In this document: in pieces, positions 1-13,000 of the stretch
Layout: each line of letters begins with the position of its first letter
How positions within the stretch are numbered: the first letter of the stretch is position 1
Assembly (NCBI GenBank): GCA_007844125.1
Contig: CM017557.1
Coordinates: forward strand, 62,758,174-62,822,173
Direction of reading: 5' to 3'
DNA: 64,000 bases
DNA from: Sinonovacula constricta
Lineage: Eukaryota; Mollusca; Bivalvia; Cardiida; Solecurtidae
Translations under genes and position numbers: made by a program
The notes under the pieces: generated by a model
Told to the model about the DNA's origin: nothing
The model's database searches: none
The model's input: only the letters and a program-made list of their open reading frames with translations

Positions 1-445
1 GGTCTTCTAGCTGACCCGCAGGGCACTGCTGGTTCTACCCTGACATTTGTGCAGGCTCTTCCTCCACCAAAATAGATGGAAGTTGCTATAATGGTCATAA
101 TTGTGTTGCTTCGATGTATTTCGTAAGACAGTTAAACTTACAGCTTGGAGCTGACTGATCAGGATCTACGATTTACTGCCGAGTCTCTGTATGTCTGGGC
201 ACCTTTGCTTATGAATTTAAGAAAGGCTCTCTTGACGGAATGAATCTCACTTGAGGGAGGGGAGCAGTAAGAGCGGCTGACTTGTGACTCCTCAGCCCCT
301 CACCACACGGGTTTGAGACCCGATCGGGGCGGGAATTTTCATATGAGGAGGTTCTACCCAAACATAAGTCTGGGGTCTTCCTCCACGAATAATATGCTGA
401 ATGTCAACAACATAACTGTAATTGTGTTGGTGGGATATAAGTGAA
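1..445 (+). mobile_element. Two SINE C copies (one cut by the window edge)
   Basis: Positions 1-130 hold the 3' part (GGTCTTCTAGCTGACCCGCA; CATAATTGTGTTGCTTCGAT). Positions 262-445 hold a second copy with head (GCGGCTGACTTGTGACTCCT), B-box-like GGGTTTGAGACCC and the body to ATAACTGTAATTGTGTTGG. The family head resembles a class II (Ser/Leu-like) tRNA with a long variable arm. Confidence 0.6.
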
Positions 446-2720
446 AAGCTAGACAAATATCTTAGGCGAAATTTTGCTTAATCTCGAGTTACTGCTCATT
501 CTTTACTTATTGTATCTTGAACACTTCATATTAATATCTATATACCACATCTTTTCTAAGTTGATGGGACATAAAATATGTCGAAAGTGTTCTTGCAGTC
601 GGTATATGCATACTGATGTTTTAAATAAAGATAAGAAGTTTCGAATATTTTGAGTAGCAATCATTTTTGTCTACAAAAAATGTTCCACTTTTTGAAAGGT
701 AAAGGTCTGGTTTATAGTCTGCTATTATGCCAATGCATATTCAGCCGACTTCACAGTTTTCCCACCTCATCATTGGGTTTACTCATAAGTCCTATCAGCA
801 ACCGATCATATGGTGCAAGGAAGTCATGTCCATGACCCAAATAACTCCCACAGGTACCCAGTGATACACCTGAGGTCAATTTCTTGCTCAAGGAAATTAC
901 TGGCAACCCAACTGAGGTTTGAACCTCAAACCCTGTGATCCGGAACCCTGCATCTTACCACTTTATCATCCCACTCTACTTTTCAGTTCACAAGGCAAAC
1001 AATTAATTTAATGTTTTGACCTCACTACCTTTTCCATTTACCAAATACCATTTCTTTTTATTGCACGATCTATACAGCACCATTAGCCTGTATTATTATG
1101 AAAAAATCTAGCTATGTTTCTTAGAAACATTTTGTCACAATGATTGTATGAATTAGCACTTGACCTTCAAACATATAATGTCTCACCTTAGAATACTCTT
1201 GTTACAAAGGATGCTTTCCTGCTAACTTACAGAAGTCATCCTTTTAACTTTAAACAATTTGCTTGGTTTTATTCCTGACTTATCCAGCAAAAAGTCACAA
1301 ATTATACCTTGAGTTTTGGTGTGACTTTAAAACAAACATAAAAGCAGAAAAGAAGATGAATGTATTGATGTGACATACTTCAACTTCATTCACTATTAAT
1401 TTTCAGTCTTTCCTATTTAGTTTTTCTATATAAAACTACAATTACAAAGGTTTATTGTATATTTTCCTCATTCACTGTTACTTTTCATTTTTCTTTAGAT
1501 TTCTATGGTTTCTTGTATTTAATATTTGTATTTTAATATTCTTATCATTATCAGAACAATCAATACACCTTACAGGAAGACTGGTAAAAGAAGCTTCCTG
1601 TTTTGCATTTGTAAAGTTACTAGGTGTGGCATTTCTCTTATAACATGACCTGCTCTACATTTCTATAGAAAACAGAAGCCGAAACGAGCACAGCGAGTGC
1701 AGACTTCTATTTTCTATGGAAACGTCTTAATAGATTCTATCCAACTTTGAAGTCCCTGCCGCACTTCTACCTGTTGTAATCTGCCCCATAAACCTGTCAA
1801 TCAAACTGTCAGTTGTCTTAATGTGTTTAAACTTGTCATCACAAGGGGAGGAATCAAGCCAGAAAGCGTGGTTTGTATCACATGCACAGTTGAACATAAA
1901 ACCATTTAGTAAAATAGGTCAATCTATTTTGTTCATTGTAAAATAGAAAATAGAAAGGAGTTCTATTGAAATAAGTCACTGAAAATTTTACAAATTACAA
2001 ATGTAGGGTGACTTCTAAGAATCTATTAGGCTTATGCAAATAGTTAGATCCAGACCAACCAGCTCCCATTGGGAGACGCAGGAGATGAATGATCAGGATC
2101 TACTCTCATTTATATTTTGTGTTTATACGTACGTAGCCCTTTTAATAAATAAGTCAGCTAAAAGACAGAAATTTGAAAAAGATTACTTATAATATAGCAA
2201 AATATGTAAGTTGACAACTCCTTTCTCGAAGGCAAAGGGACTAAATTTAGAACCCATACAGACTGTGAAGCATTTATCTTTCTCACATGGTATGTCTGTT
2301 CTGGCAGATATTGTTTCAAAAGACCAAGAGGCCAAAAGAAATTTTGTCACATTTTCCAAAAAAAGTAGATTAAGGCTTGTCTGTTTTGGGAATTTAAATA
2401 ACTGAAGCTGCATTTTTATTTGAAAATAGTGTGTTTATTGAAACTTATGATAGTTGGATGATCTGTAAACAGTGAAGTTTTTGTGTATTTAAATTTGTTG
2501 TTTATTGGAATATTTTTTTTTCATTCATTTTTCTTGAAGGGTAACAAATGAAGTCTTCATGGTCATAATATGAATATTTCCTTTCTTAAAAAGTACTCCA
2601 TTTGGAAAGATGATATTATAAAATATTTATACACACATTTTTCTTACTGATAAAAACTAATCTCCATTATTTAAACATGCTCTTGTGTGATACAAATATG
2701 ACTGTTGACAGTTGAAATGT
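446..2720. other. Intronic, no gene seen (apart from the SINE D relic)
   Basis: AT-rich with scattered stops in all frames; no PAS-B upstream exon, bHLH or PAS-A signature was found here. Confidence 0.6.
820..980 (-). mobile_element. SINE D-like relic, minus strand
   Basis: On the minus strand a tRNA-like head (GATAAAGTGGTAAGATGCAG; AGGTTCAAACCTCAG B box) is followed by CTTGAGCAAGAAATTGACCT, a body phrase shared by several animal V-SINE/DeuSINE types (family knowledge). Confidence 0.5.
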
Positions 2721-2721
2721 T

Positions 2722-3190
2722 GCCGAGTGGTTATTGGCAACTTGTAAGTCTTCAGCCTCTTGGGTTCGAGTCCCTGTTAAGATGAACACTGAATGTGGGG
2801 AACGCTTCCAGGTTAGCTCCAGTGTGCTGAGGGTTCCACCCACACTCCACCAGGAGTCTGTTGGTTACCTCAACCACTAATGTTGCCCATGGCTGAGCGG
2901 TTAGTCGCCAACTTGTAATTCCTCAGCCCGTCACCGTGTGGGTTCATATCCTGGTCTGGACAAGAACTGGGTGAGAACTTTCATGTGGGGAGGTTTTTCC
3001 AGCTAACCTGCCAAAGGTTCTACACAGACATATGTCTGGGGTCTTCTTGCACTAATAATAAGCAAGATGTCGCCAATGACCATAATTGTGTCAGCACAAT
3101 TATATTAATATAAAAAATCCTCCACCAATAAATAGCTGAGCATCACCAATAGGACTATAATTGTATTGATGCGATTAAAAAAAAAACATA
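2722..3190 (+). mobile_element. Two SINE C copies plus a repeated 3' end, in tandem
   Basis: 2722-2884 and 2885-3110 each begin with a head (GCCGAGTGGTTATTGGCAAC; GGCTGAGCGGTTAGTCGCCA). A third 3'-end block (CCTCCACCAATAAATAGCTG) follows at 3118-3180 and ends in an A-run. This is either serial insertion or tandem duplication. Confidence 0.6.
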
Positions 3191-3399
3191 CAAAAAAATA
3201 CAAACATTTGCTTTACTTGTAGAAGGGGCTTTTTTGTATGTATGTAAAATAATTAGGTTTGTACACTAAACATGTGAAGAAATCTGGTTCTACTTTGTAT
3301 AGTGTAACAGTGTCAACCTGGCTTTATAAAAAAAGTTAAAAAAAAACAGCATGTTAATAGTTTTTATCCCCATCAAGTCTTTACCTTTAAAGTGAAAAG

Positions 3400-3585
3400 C
3401 CTGTTGTTTGTTTGTTGGGATTATCATCCCATCAACAATATTTAAGTTATTGAACTTATTGTACTTGAAGTTGATATAGTGCTGCCTTCACTCTGTAAAA
3501 CTTGCCCTGAACACCTGCTAAGATACCACAAAATTTCACCTTATCCTGACTCTGGGCTGACCAGTTGTGGAACTACACTTAAAAT
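3400..3585 (-). mobile_element. SINE A fragment (3' half), minus strand
   Basis: TTTGTTTGTTGGGATTATC, then ATAGTGCTGCCTTCACTCTG and GGCTGACCAGTTGTGGAACT, equivalent to the body and tail of the family. The head is missing. Confidence 0.65.
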
Positions 3586-3656
3586 ATACTTAAACCTAGT
3601 AAGACTTTGCTATTTTAATACCATTTTTTAACAATTTCCAATATGTTGTGACCTAT

Positions 3657-3680
3657 ATACATATATATATATATATATAT
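3657..3680. repeat. (TA)n microsatellite
   Basis: ACATATATATATATATATAT tract, joined directly to a tRNA-like SINE head. Confidence 0.9.
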
Positions 3681-3745
3681 GAACCTGGACACTCTCGTAA
3701 CTGAAGCTGATGTGCTACCAATAGAGCTACCAGTTCCAGTTAAAA
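3681..3745 (-). mobile_element. tRNA-derived SINE head relic, minus strand
   Basis: Read on the minus strand as GGAACTGGTAGCTCTATTGG followed by an anticodon-arm-like segment and GGTTC. It abuts a (TA)n tract and lies 155 bases upstream of the first PAS-B exon. Confidence 0.35.
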
Positions 3746-3900
3746 TGAGGAGACCTTCCAGCCATGCTTGTAAAGGGATTCTTTCCTCGCCACTAACTGC
3801 AGGATGCCACCATCACAACTGGATCCCTTAGAATCCAAATTAACATTTGACAAAGACAAAGTAATCAAAAAAGTTTACTTGTATTTTTTTTTTTTTCCAG

Positions 3901-4007
3901 GATTATTACCCTGATAGGATACGACCCAAGTGAAGTGATCGGCAAAACAGCGTACCATTTTCACAATCCCATAGACGCTCCAAAGGTCAGCGATTGTCAT
4001 CAGAAAT
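3901..4007 (+). CDS. bHLH-PAS exon: first half of PAS-B
   Basis: A 107-base exon bounded by a T-rich tract ending in CAG (3898-3900) and the donor GTAAGT at 4008. It reads IITLIGYDPSEVIGKTAYHF, then HNPIDAPKVSDCHQK. The G-Y-D/E-P-x-E-x-I/L-G signature and the later D...CHQK helix match the start of PAS-B in alpha-class bHLH-PAS proteins. One base at the 5' end completes a codon from an upstream exon outside the window. Confidence 0.85.
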
Positions 4008-7000
4008 GTAAGTAATCCATTGAATTGCTTATTTTACTTTATAAACATCTTCTACAGTTACTACAACAATAATGACATTGAAGACTGCAAAAACTTCTAC
4101 TATTTCTATGCTACAATCCCCAACACCACACTTTTCTGACAAAATGATAACTACATGTACTATTTTACTACTAAAACTGTTTTCTTCTACTACTTCGACT
4201 TCAACTACTACTACACCAACGGCTACAACTTCTACTTTAACAACTACTACAACTGCTCCTTCTTCTACCACAACTACAACTACACTACTACCACCACAAT
4301 TACTACTACATGTACAACTATTACTGTACTACTTCTACTTCTTCTATCCCAAAATCACTGTATCTTCCAAACAATGACACTCAAAAAAACAGATAACAAT
4401 GCAAACTCAGTTAAAACTAATTTTCTTTAAGTTAGTTTAATAGCAAAAATCAATTGCTAATTATATGTTGACTATGGCTTAATTTTAATTAAACCACCTA
4501 CCTGACAGGTAATAACATTTAATGACAGTTAAATGTCAAGCTGTGGGTTTTTTAAATATCTTTGGCATGTGAATATTTATTCACATGCACCATGGATACA
4601 ATCCAGATCAGCCAGCGTCTTGCCTATTTGCTGCTTAGTCTCTATAAACCCTTTTGTTCAAAGTTTATCTATAATTTTGTAAATTCACTTGACTTTGTAT
4701 TTTTTTCTTTAAAAGAAATAAAAGGATTTTAATAAATGTATAAACTGGACCTGGTAGCGCAATCGGTAGAGCGTCGGCTCCAGGTACGGGAGGCCCCGGG
4801 TTCGATCCCGAGCCGCGACATACCAAAGTCGTTAAAAATGGTAGTGGTATAGCTCCCTTGCTAACGCTCAAGCAAATATAAGGGTAGTTCCACGACTGGT
4901 TGGCCCGGTGTCAGGATAATGTGACTGGGTGTGGTATCATGCCAGGTGTTCAGCTTCAAGTGGACACTATCTCCAGATAACTGAAATACTGTTGGTGTGA
5001 CGATAAACCCAATAAACAAACAAACAAACAATAATATGTATGTTCAACTTGTAATAATAGATTTAAGGCTGAACCAGTCTACATATAAACTCTTAGTCAT
5101 GCAGATTCTGCTAATGATTGTGAATGGTTGGTAAGGACGTAAAATGGCATTTACATGAAGGAAAGGGTTAAAAGGTATTTTAACCTTGTAATATGTATAA
5201 TATAAACTAAATACTAAGCATTTAGCAAGAGGTCTTAACATAATGCAGCGAGAAAATGATTAAGCTACCATACATTTAGATAATGTTATCTACCTTGAAG
5301 CTATATACGCTTTGTATGCTGCTGCACAACTTCATAAATCTTTCTGCCCAACATCAGTCTGCATGTACTTCTCTCTGCTGCATCCTTCTGGCCAAGTAAT
5401 TACATGATTTTCCCTGCTTCCATCTTGTCCGACTCGTCCAACTGATCTATAATTTAGTGTTCTAGCTTTTCCCTCCTTTTTTGGGGAAAAAAAGTATTTG
5501 TGTATAATTATGTGCTCTTCGTTCCATAAACAAACTCAGTGTTAAGCTGGAACTTATGCAAAGTTTACATGATACAGAACATACTTTTCATCAATGTCTT
5601 GTTTTGCCACATTAACTCAAAAATTAAAAAATAAAAAAAAATCTTTTTGCACTGAGCAACTATTAGGTCACACGGAAATTTTGCTCTGTAGATTGTTCAA
5701 CCCTTAAGTAGTCAGGCTCAGTAATTTTGTCTTTGATTGAATTGAGATTAATTTAAAGTTCAACTTATGACCTGAAAAGAATGGTTACCTCTAGCATAGA
5801 CAGTGTATTTCCGGATCGGCCTGCACCCTGCTGGAAGCTGCCTGTTCAGGATAAGCACTATTTGCTGCTTAGTCTCCAGAAAAAATACCTTGTTTGAATG
5901 TAAAAAGTAATTTTTCGTCAAAAACTTAATTTCATAATCATTAATTAACAAATGTTGCAGGCTAGGGGATAAAAGCTTAATCATAAAGTGAAAGCATTTT
6001 AGAAAAAATGATGTTAATTTATCTAACCCTTCACAGCAATTTTAGTAGTTTCTGAAATTAACAAACGCATTTAATGCCATTTGTTGAAGACATTAATTTC
6101 TAACCACCATCTGTCTGTTAAGTAAGAATCTCTGTGATTCTTGAAATCTTGTTTTGATTAAAATTTTCTTTGACCTGCACAAGTTAAAAAACAAATCTGA
6201 AAGTGCTTTGAGTGTTTGAGTGAATTACTTTCAAAAGCTCTTTTGTCCTTGGTTTGAATTGTTCTTAATTCATTTTTTCCTCATTGTCCTTACTAAGTAC
6301 TTGAGAGGTCTACTCTTAGTGCAGATTACCTACAGTATGGACAATTCCATATCCCACTTTGAGAACCATGGAATCAGAATCTTTCTATTATTATTATTTT
6401 TATTTATTATTAATTATCTACTTTTTCTCTCTGTTGTATGTCATAAAAAAGTAAAAAAGGACAGTAAAATCCAATCAGCTAGCTAAAAAGATTCATTGAT
6501 TAGCTTTTGAGGTATAGCAACAGTAACTAAGAATGATTAAATGGTAAGCAATTATATTTTTACCAGATTTTAAACCAATAAAACTGTGACAAATTAATTA
6601 GCTTGTGAGGCATAGCAACAGTTGCTAAGGACAGTCAAAAGTTTATGTAATCATTTAACTGCTCTGCAGTTAATATGAACCGATCATATTGCTTTAAATT
6701 ATATATTAATTAGCCTGGGATTAATTGTAGCAGCCATAACAAGGAATAATTAAATAGTAAAAAGTCATATAACTGTTTGGGATTGGGATTTACCGGCATT
6801 TTTGCTAATACTGTGCAGCGACATTTCTATTATTATAGATAACAGATATAACAATATTCCAAGAGAAAACAGACTGCACAGTTTGTAATATGAACTCGAT
6901 AGAAACGGAGTATCATTTTATTATGTGTTGCCCATCTTACTTGTGGATTAGAAATAAGTATTTCCCGGCATTTAGAAGTTTTCCTAATGTCCAAAAATCT

Positions 7001-10000
7001 ATTGCAATCATGTCAAATCCAAAAATATGTATTACCTTATCAAATTACATCTTGGAGGCAAATGTTATCCAAAGTAATGCCATAGGAGTTATATAACTGT
7101 CGGTCAATCAATATTTATGTATATTATTGGTAGAAACTGTTTTTATATTGTTCATGTTATATATCCACGTTTGTTAATTTTGTTCGCACATTGACTTTAT
7201 GACGTCTTAGCCATATTTAATATTTATTGTAATTGGCCAAAGACATGTATATGTTGAGTTGCTAATAAACTTTGAAACTTGATTATAGCACAGGGGCACT
7301 TATGAGGTGCCCAGGGACTGAACCCGCCTGGTCCATTATACTGACACCGACAAGTCAGGTTTAATGCTGTCCCCTTAGCCCTGAGTGTTAGGAGGGAATC
7401 CACTACTACCAGCTTTAAAGTCTTTGGTTTGATCCGGCAGGGGTTTGAACCCCTGACCGACGCTCTACCAGCAGAGCTTTTGCGGCCGGTTTATAATATA
7501 ATTTTTTCAAACAAAATATTGAAATATTGAACTAGTCAGACTTAATTAATGAATTAGACTGTAAAGCCTAGCAACCATAAATTAAGACATTATAATATTA
7601 AACAGTGCATATTAAAAGAAATTAAACCATAAGACTTTTTTAAAATATAATAGTAAATTATCATAGCAACAATAATTTAAAATATATTTATATTAACAGT
7701 ACATAAAGCAGTAAAGTATCAGACCATTACAACGCAACCCATTTTAAAACCAATTACTAATAAGTATGTAAGGCATAGCAACAGTAACTAAGGACTGTAA
7801 ACGGATGAACATTGTAAGTGCTTCTTCATCTGGCTCATTATTTTGTTCTACATTTAAATAAATTTCCTTTCAATGTCTCTTCTTTTGATGCCTGTATCTT
7901 GCTTATAATTGAAGATGAGCTTGACACATCATGAAGATCTTGATTATAATTGAGGATGAGCTTGACACATGATTAAGATCTTGATTATAATTGAGGATGA
8001 GCTTGACACATGATTAAGATCTTGATTATAATTGAAGATGAGCTTGACACATGATGAAGATCTTGATTATAATTGAGGATGAGCTTGACACATGATGAAG
8101 ATCTTGATTATAATTGAGGATTAGCTTGACACATGATAAAGATCTTGATTATAATTGAAGATAAGCTTGACACATGATGAAGATCTTGATTATAATTGAG
8201 GATAAGCTTGACACATGATGACAATCTTGATTATAATTGAGGTTGAGCTTGACACATGATGAAGATCTTGATTATAATTGAGGATGAGCTTGACACATGA
8301 TGATGATCTTGATTATAATTAAGGATGACCTTGACACATGATGATGATCTTGATTATAATTGAGGATGACCTTGACACATGATGACGATCTTGATTATAA
8401 TTGAGGATGAGCTTGACACATGATGAAGATCTTGATTATAATTGAGGATGAGCTTGACACATGATGAAGATCTTGATTATAATTTAAGATCTTGCTATTT
8501 CATTTTTTAAATGCCTCACTTTAGTTGTTTTGAAAGATGATGAGAAAGACTGTATTAATTAATACATAGATGTAAATTAAATAAAGCTATTGTGGGGCCA
8601 TTTATTCTTCATTTTTATTTTTTTATTTGTTTGGTTTAAACATCCCATCAGAATAGAAGAAATATTATTTTCTTATTTATTGAAATATTTTTGTTGAAGT
8701 TTCATATATTTTTCAAATGTATTTAGTACAGGAATGTTTTAACAAAAGTTTTTTGTTTTGTTTTTTCAGTTTTGATATGCAATTTTGGTTAATCTTCTTT
8801 CTATTTCTCTTTCTCTTAATGATATGAGCAAGTGTTGTTATAAAAAATATTTAAATGTTAATATGTGTGTGTGTAAATTTCAAGCTTTCCTAATCATAAA
8901 GTTTAAAAGAAAGTAAATACAGCATTAAAGTATGCAGAATTTTATGTGAAAGAATTCCCACTTATCTGTTAACATAATAAGAATAGCATTAAATGTTAGA
9001 AAATATGATACAAAGAGAATGGTAAATTCATAAAAATATTACTTACATCTTTATAACTTTTAGCTTTATGAAATAAAATATGATCAAACTTAAAACTCAT
9101 AACACTATAAGTAATGTTTTTTTTACACTATTTTAAATATAAAATTATGAAGTGAATTATGACAACAATGATAAATTCTTATGTTAATGACCTAGTTATT
9201 TGATATTATTGCAAAAAGTTGGAGATAAGAGTTAACAAAAATGGTAAATTCTAGTTTTTTACCTCCTATTATTTTTTATGGTTTCTTAATATTTGAATTA
9301 TTCAGTTCATCCAGGTTTAGTGACAACACGGCTTAAACCATAACAAAAAGAGGATAGTTCTGTTTTTTTGTGTTTTTTTATTGCACTGCCACGATTATGG
9401 TCATATTGCCAGTGTCCAGCTTATTTATTGGTGGAGGAAGACCCAGACTTCTGTCATAGGTGGAGCCATCAGTGCACAGCAGGTTAGCTCAAAAACCTTC
9501 TCACATGATCACGTGATTAAGTTTACATAATTGTTTATTTGTTTTCTCAATTTAACATCCAACTGATGACACTCTTCCATTTTCTTGGAGAGGTATTTCA
9601 CCAAAAACTGATATAATGATGCCATCACTAGGATAGCATGCCATGATCACATTACATAACACCACACCCAGTCACGTTTTTTTTTTGGGGCCACAAGTTG
9701 TGAAACTATCTTGAAGTGACTTACATGGGGCGCCTGAGGCTGAGCAGTTAGAGTTGCTGACTTGTAAGTTCTCAGCCCCAAAGTGCCTGGGTTTAAGCCC
9801 CTAACTGCCTGGGTTTAAGCCCCTAAGTGCCTGGGTTTAAGCCCTAACTGCCAGGGTTTAAGCCTCTAACTGCCTGGGTTTAAGCCCCTTACTGCCTGGT
9901 TTTAAGACTAAAAACTCTAACTGCCTGGGTTTAAGACTCTGACTGCCTTGATTTACGACTCTAACTGCCTAGATTTAAGCCCCTAACTGCCTGGGTTTAA

Positions 10001-13000
10001 TACTCTAACTGCCGGGGTTTAAGCCCCATAACTGCCTGGGTTTAAGCCCTAACTGCCTGAGTTTAAGCCTCTAACTGCCTGGGTTTAAGCCCCTAACTGC
10101 CTGGTTTTAAAACTAAAGACTCTAACTGCCTGGGTTTAAGACTCTAACTGCCTGGGTTCAAGACTCTAACTGCCTAGGTTTGAGACTCTAACTGCCTGGG
10201 TTTAAGCCCCTAACTGCCTGGGTTTAAGCCCCTAACTGCCTGGGTTTAAGACTCTAACTGCCCGGGTTTAAGACTCTAACTGCCTGGATTTACGACACTA
10301 ACTGTCTGGATTTAAGCCCCTAACTGCCTGGGTTTAAGACTCTAACTGCCCGGATTTACAACTCTAACTGCCTGGGTTTAAGCCCCTAAATGCCTGGTTT
10401 TAAGACTAAAGACTCTAACTGCCCGGGTTTAAGACTCTAACTGCCTGGGTTTAAGACTCTAACTGCCTGGGTTTAAGCCCCTAACTGCCTGGGTTTAAGA
10501 CTCTAACTGCCTAGATTTAAGCCCCTAACTGCCTGAATTTAAGACTCTAACTGCCTGGGTTTAAGACTCTAACTGCCCGGGTTTAAGACTCTAACTGCCT
10601 GGATTTAGGACTAATTGCCTGGATTTAAGCCCCTAACTGCCTGGGTTTAAGACTCTAACTGACTGGATTTACGACTCTAACTGCCTGGGTTTAAGACTCT
10701 GAATGTAAAAAACCTTTATTTGGGTACATTTTTCAACTAACCTATGGTGCTACAGTGTTTCTACCCAAATGTAAATCTGTCTGGGGTTTTGCTCCACCAA
10801 CAATTAGCTGGACTTTGCAAGTATGACCTAATTGTGTCTTTGCAATGTAACATACAACAAAACAAGTGACCTGCAGGTGATCAAGGAAGCAATACCTTGT
10901 CCAATATGTCCAAATGGTTTAGATTTTCTGAACTTCAGTCAAAGACTCTATCGTATATATATAGCACTGCAAAAGCTGGTTTATTGTAGCGAGCAAATAA
11001 ACTAATTAAGCAGTTACAGGATGAAAGTATTAGCATTGTTATAGGCCTATAAGACTACGAGCCTGGGAAAATCTCTTCAGTTGGAGGCAGTTATTGTTGA
11101 CATTTACTGTTGAATGTATATCTTAAAAAGTTATCGCATTTAAATATCATCCATAATTTGAAACGGCAGAGAGTGCTCAAGTCCTTTTTACAAACATTTA
11201 TCTTTTCTTTCTTTTTTATTTTATATACATTTAATACCTATAAAAGGTCCTATAATCAGAACTCAGCCAGTGGGCGGGCTGATAGTATCAGATACCTTTT
11301 CTGGAGCATAAATTTGTAAGCTGTAGTAAGGATTCACCATGAACATAATGTTAAGGTGGCTTGTGATAAGCCCATGAACCATAACTGGCTTTCGTGAGTT
11401 TTTTTTTTTATTGATGCCCCTAGATTTATTGGCATTCACTCTGAAGTGTGCCATCCTTTATGGAATGCATTAGAAATTTGGGAATGGGCTGTTGATGTAG
11501 TTATCATGTCTTTCGTAACACCTTGGAGATATCCAGACAAGTATATTTTCGTAGAAATGGCCAAGCTGTTGCGATTGGTACCTTCTTAACTTCTCACCAT
11601 ATATAATGTACCGACTTTGGAAACTTCGAACCATGTGGGTTAAGCAGGTGTTATTCTCATCTGTAAGCAGTGCTGTACGAGGGTTTAAAGATTGTTATTT
11701 GTTCAATATTTCTTAACTGAGTTTCTTAAATGATTGGTTTTAAGTTTAGTGTTGGGAAATCGGTTGCAAATCATAATCGATCATTGGTTGGAATCGGTTG
11801 TCACTTCTGATGCGATTTCACCGATTATAATCGGTTAATTAATCTACGCAGTGTCACGTTCACAAATGGTTTTTGATTAGTAGCTTACTTAATTACTCGA
11901 TACTATAGTGTACTTGCTGCCACTTTCTATAAAACATTTGGTGTTTCAAGGACAAAATACCAATTGTTTACTTGCTTTCTATTTTTATATGCTCGTAAAT
12001 CTCAAAGGCCGCCATTTTAATTTTCAGAGTGATTTGCCTTTTTCACCGGATAAGTGTAAAAGCCGGAACCTGTACCTTTAATTGGAATGCATTTGCACTC
12101 TTCTGTTAATCAATTATGAGAGAATGACATCGATTATAGACATCAAGAAGCTTTTACACGCCACTTATCGATATCTTCCGATCATCGGCGCATCACTAGT
12201 TTAGTTGTTAAATGAGTTGTCTGTTACATTTAGACAATATGCAATTCAAATGGTGCAGCATATGTTACATCCAAGTGAAGGCCAATTGTTCGATCGTATT
12301 TTCAACTCATTTTACGCCACTACTCATCTGAGGTCTGGCTTTCTCGTTCTTCAAATGGCGTATTGTCCTTTTTTAGACATATACTTTTTAATTCATGATT
12401 TATGCTCTGACATTGTAATGGGTGTATTTTGTCGTACTCTCTTGGTTTGGGTTTGAATCACATATTAAATAATTTAATATAAATATAAATTTAATGCTAA
12501 GCAATTACTCCCGGTTACAATATTGTAACGATTACATGCATACATGCACTGTTATTAGTTAAGCGTGTGCATGCAAGTTTCTCCATTGACATTTTGAAGA
12601 CAAATTTATTTGAATTTTTATAAAGATGTTATTCCAACATACTTCCTTTGAATATCATTTTTCTTAGGAATGCCTTCCTTAGAGATTGCACCTGATCTGT
12701 TAACACGAGACCTTTTTTTTAAATTGGCTTAGTATGTGTTCACCCTTTGATAAAGTGCATGACACAAATTTTTGAATGTAATTTTCAGAAAATGAATTAA
12801 AATGGGCTGCATACTTTTCTTAAAAGAATCACTTTGAAATGGATTTTTTTTATGCAAAACTTACTCAACTGCAGTTATGTTTAATAGCATTGCGGATAAT
12901 TTTTTAGTTCAGCAGATATATCCTTTTTAATGCTTGTTTAATGACATGGTAAAACAGTTGTAGCATAATGTTAAGTGCATTTACCGTACAGGTTCATATA

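Larger units (their letters stand above)
6490..7815 (+). repeat. Diverged tandem array, about 105-bp unit, split by SINE B
   Basis: The phrase GAGGCATAGCAACAGTAACTAAGGA recurs in diverged forms near 6510, 6608, 6728, 7568, 7665 and 7772. Spacing within each block is about 100-115 bp. The SINE B with its LINE insert (6779-7490) lies inside. Confidence 0.6.

Noticed and set aside
4029..4430. Thr-rich, Tyr-rich and Val-rich open frames
   Set aside because: Imperfect trinucleotide microsatellite read in different frames, located in an intron.
6890..7096. Independent 68-aa gene
   Set aside because: It is the C-terminal end of a LINE reverse transcriptase with target-site duplications, not a host gene.
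7905..8487. CRISPR-like array
   Set aside because: The 41-bp unit repeats head to tail without unique spacers, in animal DNA; it is a minisatellite.
12205..12456. 83-aa frame after the hAT-like element
   Set aside because: Its start is not ATG and no transposase motif was seen.
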